From: Thermococcus eurythermalis
GTDB taxonomy: Archaea > Methanobacteriota_B > Thermococci > Thermococcales > Thermococcaceae
DNA length: 64,000 nucleotides
Assembly (NCBI RefSeq): GCF_000769655.1
Contig: NZ_CP008887.1
Span: 1,116,001-1,180,000 of the forward strand
Direction of reading: 5' to 3'
The notes under the pieces were generated by a model. It saw only the letters and a program-made list of their open reading frames with translations. It was not told where the DNA came from and did no database searches. Positions 16,871-24,212 of the stretch are shown one piece after another (position 1 is the first letter of the stretch; the number at the start of each line of letters is the position of its first letter). Made by a program: the position numbers and the translations under genes.

Positions 16871-17634
16871 AGAGGGACGTCGTAGTCGCCGTCTCATTCC
16901 TGCTTGCCTTCCTGTTCATAGCCTACGCGGTGACTGTGGAGAATGTCCTCGGTTTGGGGGGAGCCGAGCTCAGGCCCCTCGGGGAGTTTTATCTAAGCCA
17001 TTCCTTCGCCCACGAGGGCCTGACCAGCCACAGCCCGGAGGTCGTCACCGCGATAGTGTGGAATTACAGGGGCTTTGATACCCTCTTCGAGACATTCGTT
17101 TTCTTCCTGGCGATTATGGGGGCCTTCAGCGTGCTGAGGCTGACGAGCGAGCAGGAGAAGATAGTAAAGGAGCTTGAGGCCAGTGAACCGCACAGGCATA
17201 TGGATTTGATAACAAGGGCAATTACCAAGCTAGTGGTTGTCATGATAGTGGCCATATCTGCCTCGATAGCGCTCCACGGTCATTTAACTCCCGGTGGTGG
17301 GTTCCAGGGCGGTTCGGCAATGGCCGTTGCCTCGCTGCTCCTCTTCGCGGTCTTCTCGAAGTTCACCATTGAGAGAAAGGGCCTCACCGTGAAGCACACG
17401 GTTTCGGCTTACGCCCTCGGCCTGGCTTTAATCCTAGCCACCGTCCTCGCCCCCCTCTTCCTCTACGGCGGTAAGGTGCTCGAAATAAACCTCCTGCCTG
17501 GGGAAATGGGTCTCTTCAACCTCGACGTCGGCGAGTACTTGGCGGTGACCTTTGGCTTTCTCACGGTGTTCCTCGTGCTCGGCGTTTCGGAGTGGATATT
17601 CAAGACAGTCCTCAGGGGGGAGATGAATGATTGA
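16867..17634 (+). CDS. mnhB: MbhE-MnhB fusion, Na+/H+ antiporter subunit B
   Basis: A 255-residue protein. Residues 1-95 are MbhE-like: VVTAIVWNYRGFDTLFET is the extreme MrpA C-terminal signature. Residues about 115-250 are MnhB: HGHLTPGGGFQGGSAMAVA is the classic MrpB glycine-rich motif. The fusion of both parts is seen in archaeal antiporter modules. It overlaps mnhC by 8 bases. Confidence 0.9.
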   Translation: MKRDVVVAVSFLLAFLFIAYAVTVENVLGLGGAELRPLGEFYLSHSFAHEGLTSHSPEVVTAIVWNYRGFDTLFETFVFFLAIMGAFSVLRLTSEQEKIVKELEASEPHRHMDLITRAITKLVVVMIVAISASIALHGHLTPGGGFQGGSAMAVASLLLFAVFSKFTIERKGLTVKHTVSAYALGLALILATVLAPLFLYGGKVLEINLLPGEMGLFNLDVGEYLAVTFGFLTVFLVLGVSEWIFKTVLRGEMND

Positions 17635-18013
17635 CCTTCTCCTTGCCTACATTACACTGACGCTCTTCGGCATGGTGTTCCTTGGGATATACGGCGTGGT
17701 TACGCGCTCCAACTTAATCAAGAAGATCATAATGCTCAACGTCCTGGGCGACGCGGTGAACATGCTCTTCATCCTGATCGGCTACCGCCTCGTCTTTCCA
17801 GTGTTTCCCCCTATCTACGAGGAGCACTTGAGCTTTGAAGAGTTCCTGAGCAGGGCAGTTGATCCCGTCCCCCAGGCTCTGGTTCTGACGGCGATAGTCA
17901 TTGGAATGGCAATGAACATACTGCTTACAACCTACGCCATACAGTTCTACCGCCTTCACGGGACGGTTGACGCGAGGGACATAGCTGAGATAATGGGGGG
18001 TGAGAACGAATGA
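17627..18013 (+). CDS. mnhC: Na+/H+ antiporter subunit MnhC (NuoK-like)
   Basis: A 128-residue three-helix protein of the NuoK/MrpC family: GIYGVVTRSNLIKKIIMLNV and DPVPQALVLTAIVIGMA are typical. It starts at ATG 17627 inside the end of mnhB after GGGGGGAGATGA, and ends in a 4-base overlap with mnhE. Confidence 0.92.
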   Translation: MIDLLLAYITLTLFGMVFLGIYGVVTRSNLIKKIIMLNVLGDAVNMLFILIGYRLVFPVFPPIYEEHLSFEEFLSRAVDPVPQALVLTAIVIGMAMNILLTTYAIQFYRLHGTVDARDIAEIMGGENE

Positions 18014-18510
18014 ACGTGAGGAGGTTTTCTCCAGCGACCTTCTTTATAGTCCTTGCCACCTATCTGTTCTACACTGGCTCGGCGACGGAGTACGACCTGA
18101 TAACAGGCAGTATAGTTGCGTTTATAGTTTCCGTAATAGTGGGCCACTGGCTCGTGAAGAACGAGCTCAAGTTCTTCTCGCCGAAGAGGTGGCTCTACGC
18201 AATCGTATACTTCCTCCGCTACTTCTTCATCGAGGAGACCAAGACGCACATTGACGTCGCGAAGAGGGTCTTCACCCTCAAGGCCAACCCTGGCATCGTG
18301 AGAATCCCTCTTGAAGTGGAAAACGACTACGGAAAGGTTCTCGTTGCGAACTCGATAACCAACACGCCTGGAACGGTTGTCGTTGACATAAGCGACGACG
18401 GTAAGTGGCTCTACGTCCACTGGATTGACGTTTCCACGCTCGACGAGAAGGAAGTGAAAGAAAACGTGGTTGCTTACTTCGAGGACTACGCGAAGAAAAT
18501 CTTCGACTGA
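18010..18510 (+). CDS. mnhE: Na+/H+ antiporter subunit MnhE
   Basis: A 166-residue protein with N-terminal hydrophobic segments and a soluble C-terminal domain. Marks of the MrpE family are NPGIVRIPLE, ANSITNTPGTVVVDIS and LYVHWIDV. The gene order F-G-D'-B-C-E-D is the usual one for archaeal Mnh modules. Confidence 0.93.
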   Translation: MNVRRFSPATFFIVLATYLFYTGSATEYDLITGSIVAFIVSVIVGHWLVKNELKFFSPKRWLYAIVYFLRYFFIEETKTHIDVAKRVFTLKANPGIVRIPLEVENDYGKVLVANSITNTPGTVVVDISDDGKWLYVHWIDVSTLDEKEVKENVVAYFEDYAKKIFD

Positions 18511-18519
18511 GGTGATAGC

Positions 18520-20097
18520 ATGCAGGTCGGAATAGTCCCGATTATCCCACTCGGCTTTGCGTTCTTCCTTCCCTTCATAGCCTTCATAACGGGCAGGAGA
18601 AGGGGCGTTGTAATAGCCTATTCCTTGGTGGGCCTGTTGGCGACGTTCATATCCGCCCTGTGGCTGTTCAATGAGGTCTACTCCTCAAATGGGCCCTTGG
18701 TATATGCCTTGGGCAACTGGATAGCCCCAATCGGCATAGTCCTCGAAGTTGATTTAATGGGGGCAATCCTGGTTCTTTTAACGGCCTTCCTTTTCCTCAT
18801 GGCGGGAATTTACGCCGTCGAGTATCTTTCGCACGACCACGGCATTGAGTTCTTCTATACTTCCCTCCTCGGCCTTGAAGCAGGACTCATCGGCCTGTTC
18901 ATGACTGGAGATGCCTTCAACACCTTCGTCATGCTCGAGGTCACGGGGGCGAGCGCCTACGCCCTTGTGGGCTTTTACAGGAGCAGGAGTGAGGCGGTTG
19001 AAGGTGCCTTCAAGTACGGTATAAGCGGTGCAACGGCCACTACTCTCTACTTCCTTGCCCTCGGCTTCATCTACGCCTCCTTTGGGACCCTCAACATGGC
19101 CGACTTAAGCGCCAAGTTCCACGGGATTTCCTTCCCGGTAACTACCAAGCTCTTCGGCGACCCGACGCTTGCGCTGGGAATTTTCTTCGCCTTAACCCTT
19201 GCAATGGTGATGATCAAGAGCGCCATCTTCCCCGGCCATTACTGGCTTCCCTACGCCCACTCGGCGGCTCCTTCTCCAGTTTCGGCTTTATTGAGCGGAC
19301 TCGTCGTCAGCGGTGGGGTCTATCTGCTCGCGCGCTATCTCTACACGGTTTTCTATGGCCTCCCGTTCTGGAAAACTCTTTCGGTAGTTCTCCTAGCCCT
19401 CGGAGCCGCTTCGGCCCTGCTATCCTCAATAATGATGGTGGTGCAGAAGGACGTGAAGAGGCTGGTGGCGTACTCGACAATACTCCACATGGGATACCTC
19501 ATCATGGGTCTGGGCGTCGGGACTCAGCTGGCGCTTACGGCGGTTCTCTACCACACAGTCAACCATGCAATCGCCAAGGGTATGCTCTTCCTCTCAGTGG
19601 GGGCCTTCATACACCATGCGGGAACGAGGAAGATAGACGAGCTCGCCGGAGTCGGCAGGGAGATGCCGCTCACAACGGCGCTCTTCGCCCTAGCAACGCT
19701 CAGCCTCATCGGTGTTCCACCCCTCAACGTCTTCTTCAGCAAGATGCTGATTTTCAACGCCCTCCTCCAGGTGAACCCACTGGCTGCTTCGGTGGTGGTA
19801 ATAACGAGCGCTATAGCCGCGTGGGCTTACTTCGGGCTCTTCGTGACCCTCTGGCGCGGAAAGCCCGTAGAGAGTCACCACCACGAGCACGAAAAGCATG
19901 AAGGCGAGGAACCGGAGAGGCACGATGTTCCGCTCTTCGTGGCTGTGAACTTAGTCCTCGGAATCCTGGTGATCGTCCTCGGCGTTCTGGCGCCGGTGAT
20001 AATAGACAAGTTCTTCAACCCTGCCGCAGTTCAGGCAATGGATTACCAGAGCTACATCGAAGCAGTGCTTAACTACTCGAAGGTGGTGTTTGGATGA
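18520..20097 (+). CDS. mnhD: Na+/H+ antiporter subunit MnhD (NuoN/MrpD-like)
   Basis: A 525-residue polytopic antiporter subunit. Helix-5 glutamate in [14 protein letters not shown], helix-7 lysine in [19 protein letters not shown], and [17 protein letters not shown] are present. A histidine-rich acidic loop near residue 445 ([13 protein letters not shown]) is unusual and could bind metal. It overlaps mobA by 4 bases, which couples the antiporter module to cofactor synthesis. Confidence 0.92.
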   Translation: MQVGIVPIIPLGFAFFLPFIAFITGRRRGVVIAYSLVGLLATFISALWLFNEVYSSNGPLVYALGNWIAPIGIVLEVDLMGAILVLLTAFLFLMAGIYAVEYLSHDHGIEFFYTSLLGLEAGLIGLFMTGDAFNTFVMLEVTGASAYALVGFYRSRSEAVEGAFKYGISGATATTLYFLALGFIYASFGTLNMADLSAKFHGISFPVTTKLFGDPTLALGIFFALTLAMVMIKSAIFPGHYWLPYAHSAAPSPVSALLSGLVVSGGVYLLARYLYTVFYGLPFWKTLSVVLLALGAASALLSSIMMVVQKDVKRLVAYSTILHMGYLIMGLGVGTQLALTAVLYHTVNHAIAKGMLFLSVGAFIHHAGTRKIDELAGVGREMPLTTALFALATLSLIGVPPLNVFFSKMLIFNALLQVNPLAASVVVITSAIAAWAYFGLFVTLWRGKPVESHHHEHEKHEGEEPERHDVPLFVAVNLVLGILVIVLGVLAPVIIDKFFNPAAVQAMDYQSYIEAVLNYSKVVFG

Positions 20098-20669
20098 TCG
20101 GGGCAGTCCTTGCGGGTGGAAGGGGCAGACGCTTCGGCGACGATAAGCTACTCTACAAAATCAATGGTAGGCCTTTGATTCTTTACACAATCGAGAAGCT
20201 TGAAATGGCCAAGACGATGGACGAGATAGTTTTAATCGCGTCAAAGAACAACGCGGAAAGGCTAAGGAAGCTGGGCTACCATGTGGTCGTTGATAACCTG
20301 CTGATAGGCCCGATGGGAGGAGTTTACACAGCGTTGGGCCTTGGAGACGCCTTTGTAGTTGCTGGGGACATGCCCCTTCTAGTCCCGGAGTTCGTTGATT
20401 TCATTGTCTCTAACTTCAAAAAGAGCGGAAAAATCGCCTGCGTGCCGAGGTGGGAGAACGGCTACCTCGAACCCCTCCACGCCGCTTATTCCAGGGCCTT
20501 CCGCGAAGTCCTTGAGGAGAAGATAAAAGCCGGAAACTACGCCCTCAACAGGGCAATCCGCGAGGTTAATCCCTGCTACCTCCCGATAGAGTCCCTCCCC
20601 GAGGAGTGGCGCGAGAGTTTCTTCAACGTGAACACGAGAGAGGATTTGGGGAGGCTACAAAAGGGCTAA
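20094..20669 (+). CDS. mobA: Molybdenum cofactor guanylyltransferase
   Basis: A 191-residue nucleotidyltransferase that joins GMP to molybdopterin or tungstopterin to form the dinucleotide cofactor. [17 protein letters not shown] is the MobA signature (LAGGxSxRxGxDK), [10 protein letters not shown] follows, and VVAGDMPLL holds the metal-binding aspartate. FdhA at the start of this locus needs this cofactor, and mobA begins inside the mnhD stop (ATGA), so it is the probable last gene of the formate operon. Confidence 0.92.
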   Translation: MIGAVLAGGRGRRFGDDKLLYKINGRPLILYTIEKLEMAKTMDEIVLIASKNNAERLRKLGYHVVVDNLLIGPMGGVYTALGLGDAFVVAGDMPLLVPEFVDFIVSNFKKSGKIACVPRWENGYLEPLHAAYSRAFREVLEEKIKAGNYALNRAIREVNPCYLPIESLPEEWRESFFNVNTREDLGRLQKG

Positions 20670-20674
20670 ATATC

Positions 20675-20989
20675 ATGCTCTCCAAAGTTTGGTGTGAGAC
20701 CCATGGGCATGAAGATGCTTTCTTCCTCTACGAGCTGTTCAAAGAGAAAATTGACCGGAGGGCGCTCAATGACTACGCGAGGAGGCTCGGTGTTGAAGTT
20801 CCGTTCTAAGCGCGATTTGGAGGAGAGGCTCGCATTCATCAGGCTTTACGTGAAGAGGCTGAAGGAGAACCCCGATGAGGTCTTCAAACAGCAGGTGAGG
20901 CTTGTGAACTCTTTCCTTGCCTCCGCCAAGAGCTTCCCGCTGAGCAGGAGGAGTACCTGAAGATAAAAGGGGAACTGCGGAAGAGCTGA
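20675..20989 (+). pseudogene. Small helical protein gene with two compensating frameshifts
   Basis: Three coding-like segments join in alternating frames. ATG 20675 to about 20806 encodes LSKVWCETHGHEDAFFLYEL, ending ARRLGVEVPF before TAA 20807-20809. A second frame (about 20805-20940) encodes RSKRDLEERLAFIRLYVKRL and VRLVNSFLASAKSFPLS. The first frame resumes with EQEEYLKIKGELRKS and stops at 20989. The stop lies at the edge of a mobile-element remnant. No family name is known to me. Either two real indels or two sequencing errors explain it. Confidence 0.65.
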
Positions 20990-21320
20990 CCTCCTTCCTG
21001 CCTTGAAGGGGGAGGGTTCGGCTTAACTCCTCGCCAGTGGCGGGGAGGTTTGCGGGTTCATTACCTACTCGTGTTGCCACTTTCGGCTCAGCCCGCGGGC
21101 CCGGTCTTGGGTCCATTACCCCTACCGGCAAACCCGGATTGGGGTTATAGCTTGAGGCCACCATTCAGAGTTTCCAATCACTCAGGGGCGGTTTTTTGAA
21201 GGACGCCTACCGGCATCAGCCCTCCAATGCTGGAGGGTAACGTGAAACCCCTCCATCCCACCGGGTTACCTTACGATGGTCTCATTGAGGCTCCATTACG
21301 CTGGCAAGACTTAAAAGGGT
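20986..21320 (-). mobile_element. Remnant of an IS200/IS605-type element: right end and omega-RNA-like region without TnpB
   Basis: No intact gene fits this GC-rich, structure-rich stretch. Read on the minus strand it ends CCTCCCCCTTCAAGGCAGG then AAGGAGGTCAGC, the hairpin-plus-TCAG pattern typical of IS605 right ends in Thermococcales. A reading frame just inside (about 21130-20990) encodes PRPGPRAEPKVATRVGNEPA, which resembles C-termini of archaeal TnpB genes that overlap the guide RNA (recalled from family knowledge). Several inverted repeats occur (for example ACCCTCCA/TGGAGGGT near 21215-21240). The left boundary is not clear. Confidence 0.5.
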
Positions 21321-21461
21321 TTCCACTGTTTAATGCCCGTTGGGTTGTTTACTGCATCCCCACCCCAAAGGACAATGCTCTCAAAAGAAAAATGTAAAGC
21401 GGAGAGAGTAAAAATAACTTTAATGTTTCCTGCTACTCGAAAATTGGCAACCCGACAATCG

Positions 21462-21944
21462 TTAACCTGCCCCTTCCTTTCCCAGAATCCCCGCCAGCAG
21501 TTCCGCTAACCTCTCCGCACGCTTTTTTATGAGTTCGCTCGGCTCCTGAAAGAGGCCTGTCGAGCCTGGCTGACAGCCTATGAGCACGAACTCCGCCTTG
21601 ACCATCGTCTTCATGAACTGGGTGACGAACTTCAGGGGGAGGCCGTGAGTGGAGACCGCTTCGCCGAGCGTTCCCTTGGGGTCGGCTATGACGTATTCTC
21701 CAACTTCACCACCAAAGTCCACCGCATCTACGAAAACCACTAGATCTGGATTAAAGCGCGCTATTTTTCCAGTGCAGTTCTCAGGAACCTCCCCGCAGTT
21801 CAGCACGAGGACGTTGGGGTTGTCGAGCAACTCCTTCAGCCTCTCCGCTACTAGAACTCCAAAGGCGTCGTCTCCCCTAATGTCGTTCCCGATTCCGCAG
21901 ATAACGACCCTTTTCGCGTTCTGGAAGAGTTCTTCGAGGTTCAT
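21462..21944 (-). CDS. HycI-like [NiFe] hydrogenase maturation protease
   Basis: A 160-residue endopeptidase of the HyaD/HybD/HycI family. VICGIGNDIRGDDAFGVLVA holds the nickel-binding Asp, VFVDAVDFGG the second Asp, and STHGLPLKFV the histidine. The start ATG 21944 follows GGGGGTGAAAAC. It removes the C-terminal tail of the large subunit after nickel insertion. The HycE-type subunit at 8329-10128 ends in such a tail and is the natural substrate in this window. Confidence 0.9.
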   Translation of the reverse strand: MNLEELFQNAKRVVICGIGNDIRGDDAFGVLVAERLKELLDNPNVLVLNCGEVPENCTGKIARFNPDLVVFVDAVDFGGEVGEYVIADPKGTLGEAVSTHGLPLKFVTQFMKTMVKAEFVLIGCQPGSTGLFQEPSELIKKRAERLAELLAGILGKEGAG

Positions 21945-21976
21945 GTTTTCACCCCCATTGACAGTTTGATTGGCTA

Positions 21977-22435
21977 TCACTCATTGAGTTCTCCTGCCGC
22001 CTTGAGGATTACCCGTATGACGTCATCGGAGATTCTAAACCCTTTCTCAACAAGCAGTGTGAGAAGTGGCTTTATTTCATCAACAATACCCCGCTTCTTT
22101 GCGAGCAGTAGAACGCCCGCCGTTCCAATTACGTTGATTCCGAGTTCCCTCGCGATTTTTCGAGCCTTAAGGTCATCGAGTATCAAAAAGTCCGCCCCGA
22201 GGTCAATTGCGAGGGCTATTGCCTCGGATTCACCGGCTCCGAGAAGCTTCGAGAGGGCGCTGACAAGGGGTCGGTTCTCCGGAGGCGTGACTTCTATCCA
22301 CTTCGGAAGCTCCCCCCCGAACTCTCTGCGCACAGCTGGTGGAATGAAAACCTTTCCAAAAACTTCGTGGAGAATCCCGAGCTTTCCGATGTTGGACAAC
22401 CCTATTGGGGGACTCGTGTTCGATACCACCTTCAT
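21977..22435 (-). CDS. PIN-like toxin (DUF3368)
   Basis: A 152-residue protein. MKVVSNTSPPIGLSNIG is the DUF3368 N-terminus (normally xSNTSPLI), with acidic residues in LGAGESEAIALAIDLGADF and LILDDLKARKIA forming the PIN metal site. LGINVIGTAGVLLLAKKRG is a second family mark. It starts within the end of the antitoxin gene (ATGA), the standard layout for a toxin-antitoxin operon. The target would be RNA. Confidence 0.85.
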   Translation of the reverse strand: MKVVSNTSPPIGLSNIGKLGILHEVFGKVFIPPAVRREFGGELPKWIEVTPPENRPLVSALSKLLGAGESEAIALAIDLGADFLILDDLKARKIARELGINVIGTAGVLLLAKKRGIVDEIKPLLTLLVEKGFRISDDVIRVILKAAGELNE

Positions 22436-22674
22436 TCCAGACCCTCTATGGTCTTTATATCTGCTTCTGCCTCTTTCATCGTGTAGTTTATTGGGACGTC
22501 CCTCTTTCTCAGCTCGTAGAGGAATTCCCTTAGGTTCAGGCCCGCGAATTCCGCGGCCTTCCCGAGGCTTAGCCTACCCTCGCGGTACAGTTCTATGGCC
22601 GCGAGCAGAAGAAGCTCCCGCTCAGGTTTCGGGCCGAGGAACTCGCGAAGCGTGGTAGAGGTTACACCCTCCAT
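22432..22674 (-). CDS. UPF0175 antitoxin
   Basis: An 80-residue protein. LLLAAIELYREGRLSLGKAA and AGLNLREFLYELRKRDV, then INYT, match UPF0175 antitoxins with a predicted helix-turn-helix. The start ATG 22674 follows GGTGAGAAC, and a TATA-like CTAAATATTT lies upstream on the minus strand (about 22700-22712). It pairs with the DUF3368 toxin and probably represses the pair. Confidence 0.87.
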   Translation of the reverse strand: MEGVTSTTLREFLGPKPERELLLLAAIELYREGRLSLGKAAEFAGLNLREFLYELRKRDVPINYTMKEAEADIKTIEGLE

Positions 22675-22748
22675 GTTCTCACCTGAAGTGTAGTCTTTGG
22701 AGAAATATTTAGGGATTTTGCCTCCCTGAAATGAATGGAAAAGAAAAC

Positions 22749-23489
22749 TCACAGCTTCTCAGCAAGCTCCCTGATCTTTTCGGCGAACTCTGTCTTCATG
22801 AGCTCCTCGACGTTGCCAATCTTCGCGTCGAGGCCCGGATAGAACGGTATGCTGATGAGGTAGGGCACGCCGTAGCGCTCGGCCAGCTTCCTAACGTCCT
22901 CTTCTTCGTCCATTTGCTCCGAACGGAGAATCATGTTCTCGACGAGGCCGAGGACTTTGTGCTTCTCCTCAAGAAGGAGCTGGATGAGCTTTTCCACGAC
23001 GTTGAGGGCGAGCTTTGACGGAGTTGCAACGACCAAGAACTCCCCCCTCCTGAGGAAGCGGAGGACATCTAACAGCTGGTCGCCGAGTCCCGGTGGCATA
23101 TCGATGACGAGGTAGTCAAGCTCGTCCCAGCGCGTTATCGTCAGGAGCTCGATGAGGGCGTCGCTGATTTCCTTCCCGCGGAGCGGTGTGGGTCTGTTCT
23201 CGGTGTAGTAGGCGATGCTCATGAACTTTATCCCGTGAACGGTAGGCGGAACTACTCCCCTGTCCTCCTCCGGGAACTCCTTCGGCTCGAAGCCGAGAAT
23301 CACGTGGTCACTTGCCCCGTGAAAGTCGAGGTCGAGCAGGCCGACCCTATAACCCTTCTCGGCCAGGGCCAGTGCGAGGGTCGTCGAGACGAGCGATTTT
23401 CCAACTCCTCCCTTTCCGCTGACGACGGGGATTATCCTCTTGACATTCTCAAGCCTTGCGCTTATAGCAATCTCGCGCGGGTCAATCAT
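22749..23489 (-). CDS. MinD/Mrp-type ATPase partner of HypA (atypical HypB)
   Basis: A 246-residue P-loop ATPase. VVSGKGGVGKSLVSTTLALA is the deviant Walker A of MinD/Mrp proteins, LLDLDFHGASDHVIL and LVIDMPPGLGDQLLDVL the other nucleotide motifs. It overlaps hypA by 4 bases. In Thermococcus kodakarensis a HypB of exactly this type binds HypA and enhances nickel loading (established knowledge). It replaces the GTPase HypB of bacteria. Expected role: ATP-dependent help to HypA in delivering nickel to the hydrogenase large subunit. Confidence 0.9.
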   Translation of the reverse strand: MIDPREIAISARLENVKRIIPVVSGKGGVGKSLVSTTLALALAEKGYRVGLLDLDFHGASDHVILGFEPKEFPEEDRGVVPPTVHGIKFMSIAYYTENRPTPLRGKEISDALIELLTITRWDELDYLVIDMPPGLGDQLLDVLRFLRRGEFLVVATPSKLALNVVEKLIQLLLEEKHKVLGLVENMILRSEQMDEEEDVRKLAERYGVPYLISIPFYPGLDAKIGNVEELMKTEFAEKIRELAEKL

Positions 23490-23905
23490 ACCCCTCCCTC
23501 CTTCTCAATCATAATCCCCGCGACGTAAACGCCCCTTCCCTGGACGACCTCAAAGTCGTGGCTCCCGCACTTCGGGCATGCCAGAAACGCGTGAACGACC
23601 TCAGGAATGAAGTGGATGTCCTCCTTTATGCGCTCGTCAAAGCGGTCCTTGACCTCCTTGAGCTTCCAGGTGTGCCCGCAGTTGCGGCACTTGAAGACTG
23701 CCTCTTCCTCCTCGAAGATTATCTCAGCGCCCTCTGCAATCGTTCCGGCGAACATCTGCTCCATCGCGAACTTCACTATGTCCTCGGCAACGTCCTGGAG
23801 CTCGCCGAGAACGACCTTAACGGCCTTTACCCTCTGAGCGCCCTCCTTCTGGGCGTAGTCGAGGACTGTCCTGACTATGGCATCAGCGAGAGCCCACTCG
23901 TGCAT
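23486..23905 (-). CDS. hypA: HypA hydrogenase nickel-incorporation protein
   Basis: A 139-residue metallochaperone. MHEWALADAIV supplies the N-terminal nickel site (Met1-His2-Glu3). The zinc site is CRNCGHTW and, after a loop of about 40 residues longer than in bacteria, CPKCGSHDF. The long insertion between the cysteine pairs is as in the Thermococcus protein. A TATA-like TTTTTAAGG (about 23935-23943) and GGTGATACC precede the start. It leads the hypA-hypB pair. Confidence 0.95.
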   Translation of the reverse strand: MHEWALADAIVRTVLDYAQKEGAQRVKAVKVVLGELQDVAEDIVKFAMEQMFAGTIAEGAEIIFEEEEAVFKCRNCGHTWKLKEVKDRFDERIKEDIHFIPEVVHAFLACPKCGSHDFEVVQGRGVYVAGIMIEKEGGV

Positions 23906-23929
23906 GGTATCACCGATGAAAATTAGCGT

Positions 23930-24185
23930 GCTACCTTAAAAATGGTGGGGTTTGGAACCGATGGTGAATGATTGGGGAAATCTTTCATTTGTCCAGAGGA
24001 GACTACGAGTTTCCTCAACGACATCACGAAAGGGTAGAAAGTCTTCTGCATATCCTCGCTCTTGAAGGTTGTTAAATGGCCAAAGGTAGTGGAGGTTCGT
24101 CTGTCAGCTGGGACGGTATATGGTTGTACTGGAACATCAGCCAAGAAATGAGGGAAGAGTAAGGTGTCAAGAGCCCTGTTCACAG
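23930..24185 (-). pseudogene. Probable gene remnant, unidentified
   Basis: The minus strand between hypA and the radical SAM gene contains short coding-like pieces in two frames. One encodes YLWPFNNLQERGYAEDFLPF and then RDVVEETRSLLWTNERFPQ before a stop near 23938, but it opens only after an upstream stop. A second frame is open over 23923-24183. Neither has a ribosome binding site. I do not recognise a family, and it could also be chance. Confidence 0.3.
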
Positions 24186-24212
24186 TAAATTTCTCCCGTT
24201 CGGGTTAAAGCT

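Noticed and set aside
20990-21320. RNase P RNA or SRP RNA for the structured segment
   Set aside because: None of their conserved cores that I know is visible on either strand; the IS605-type end is a better explanation.
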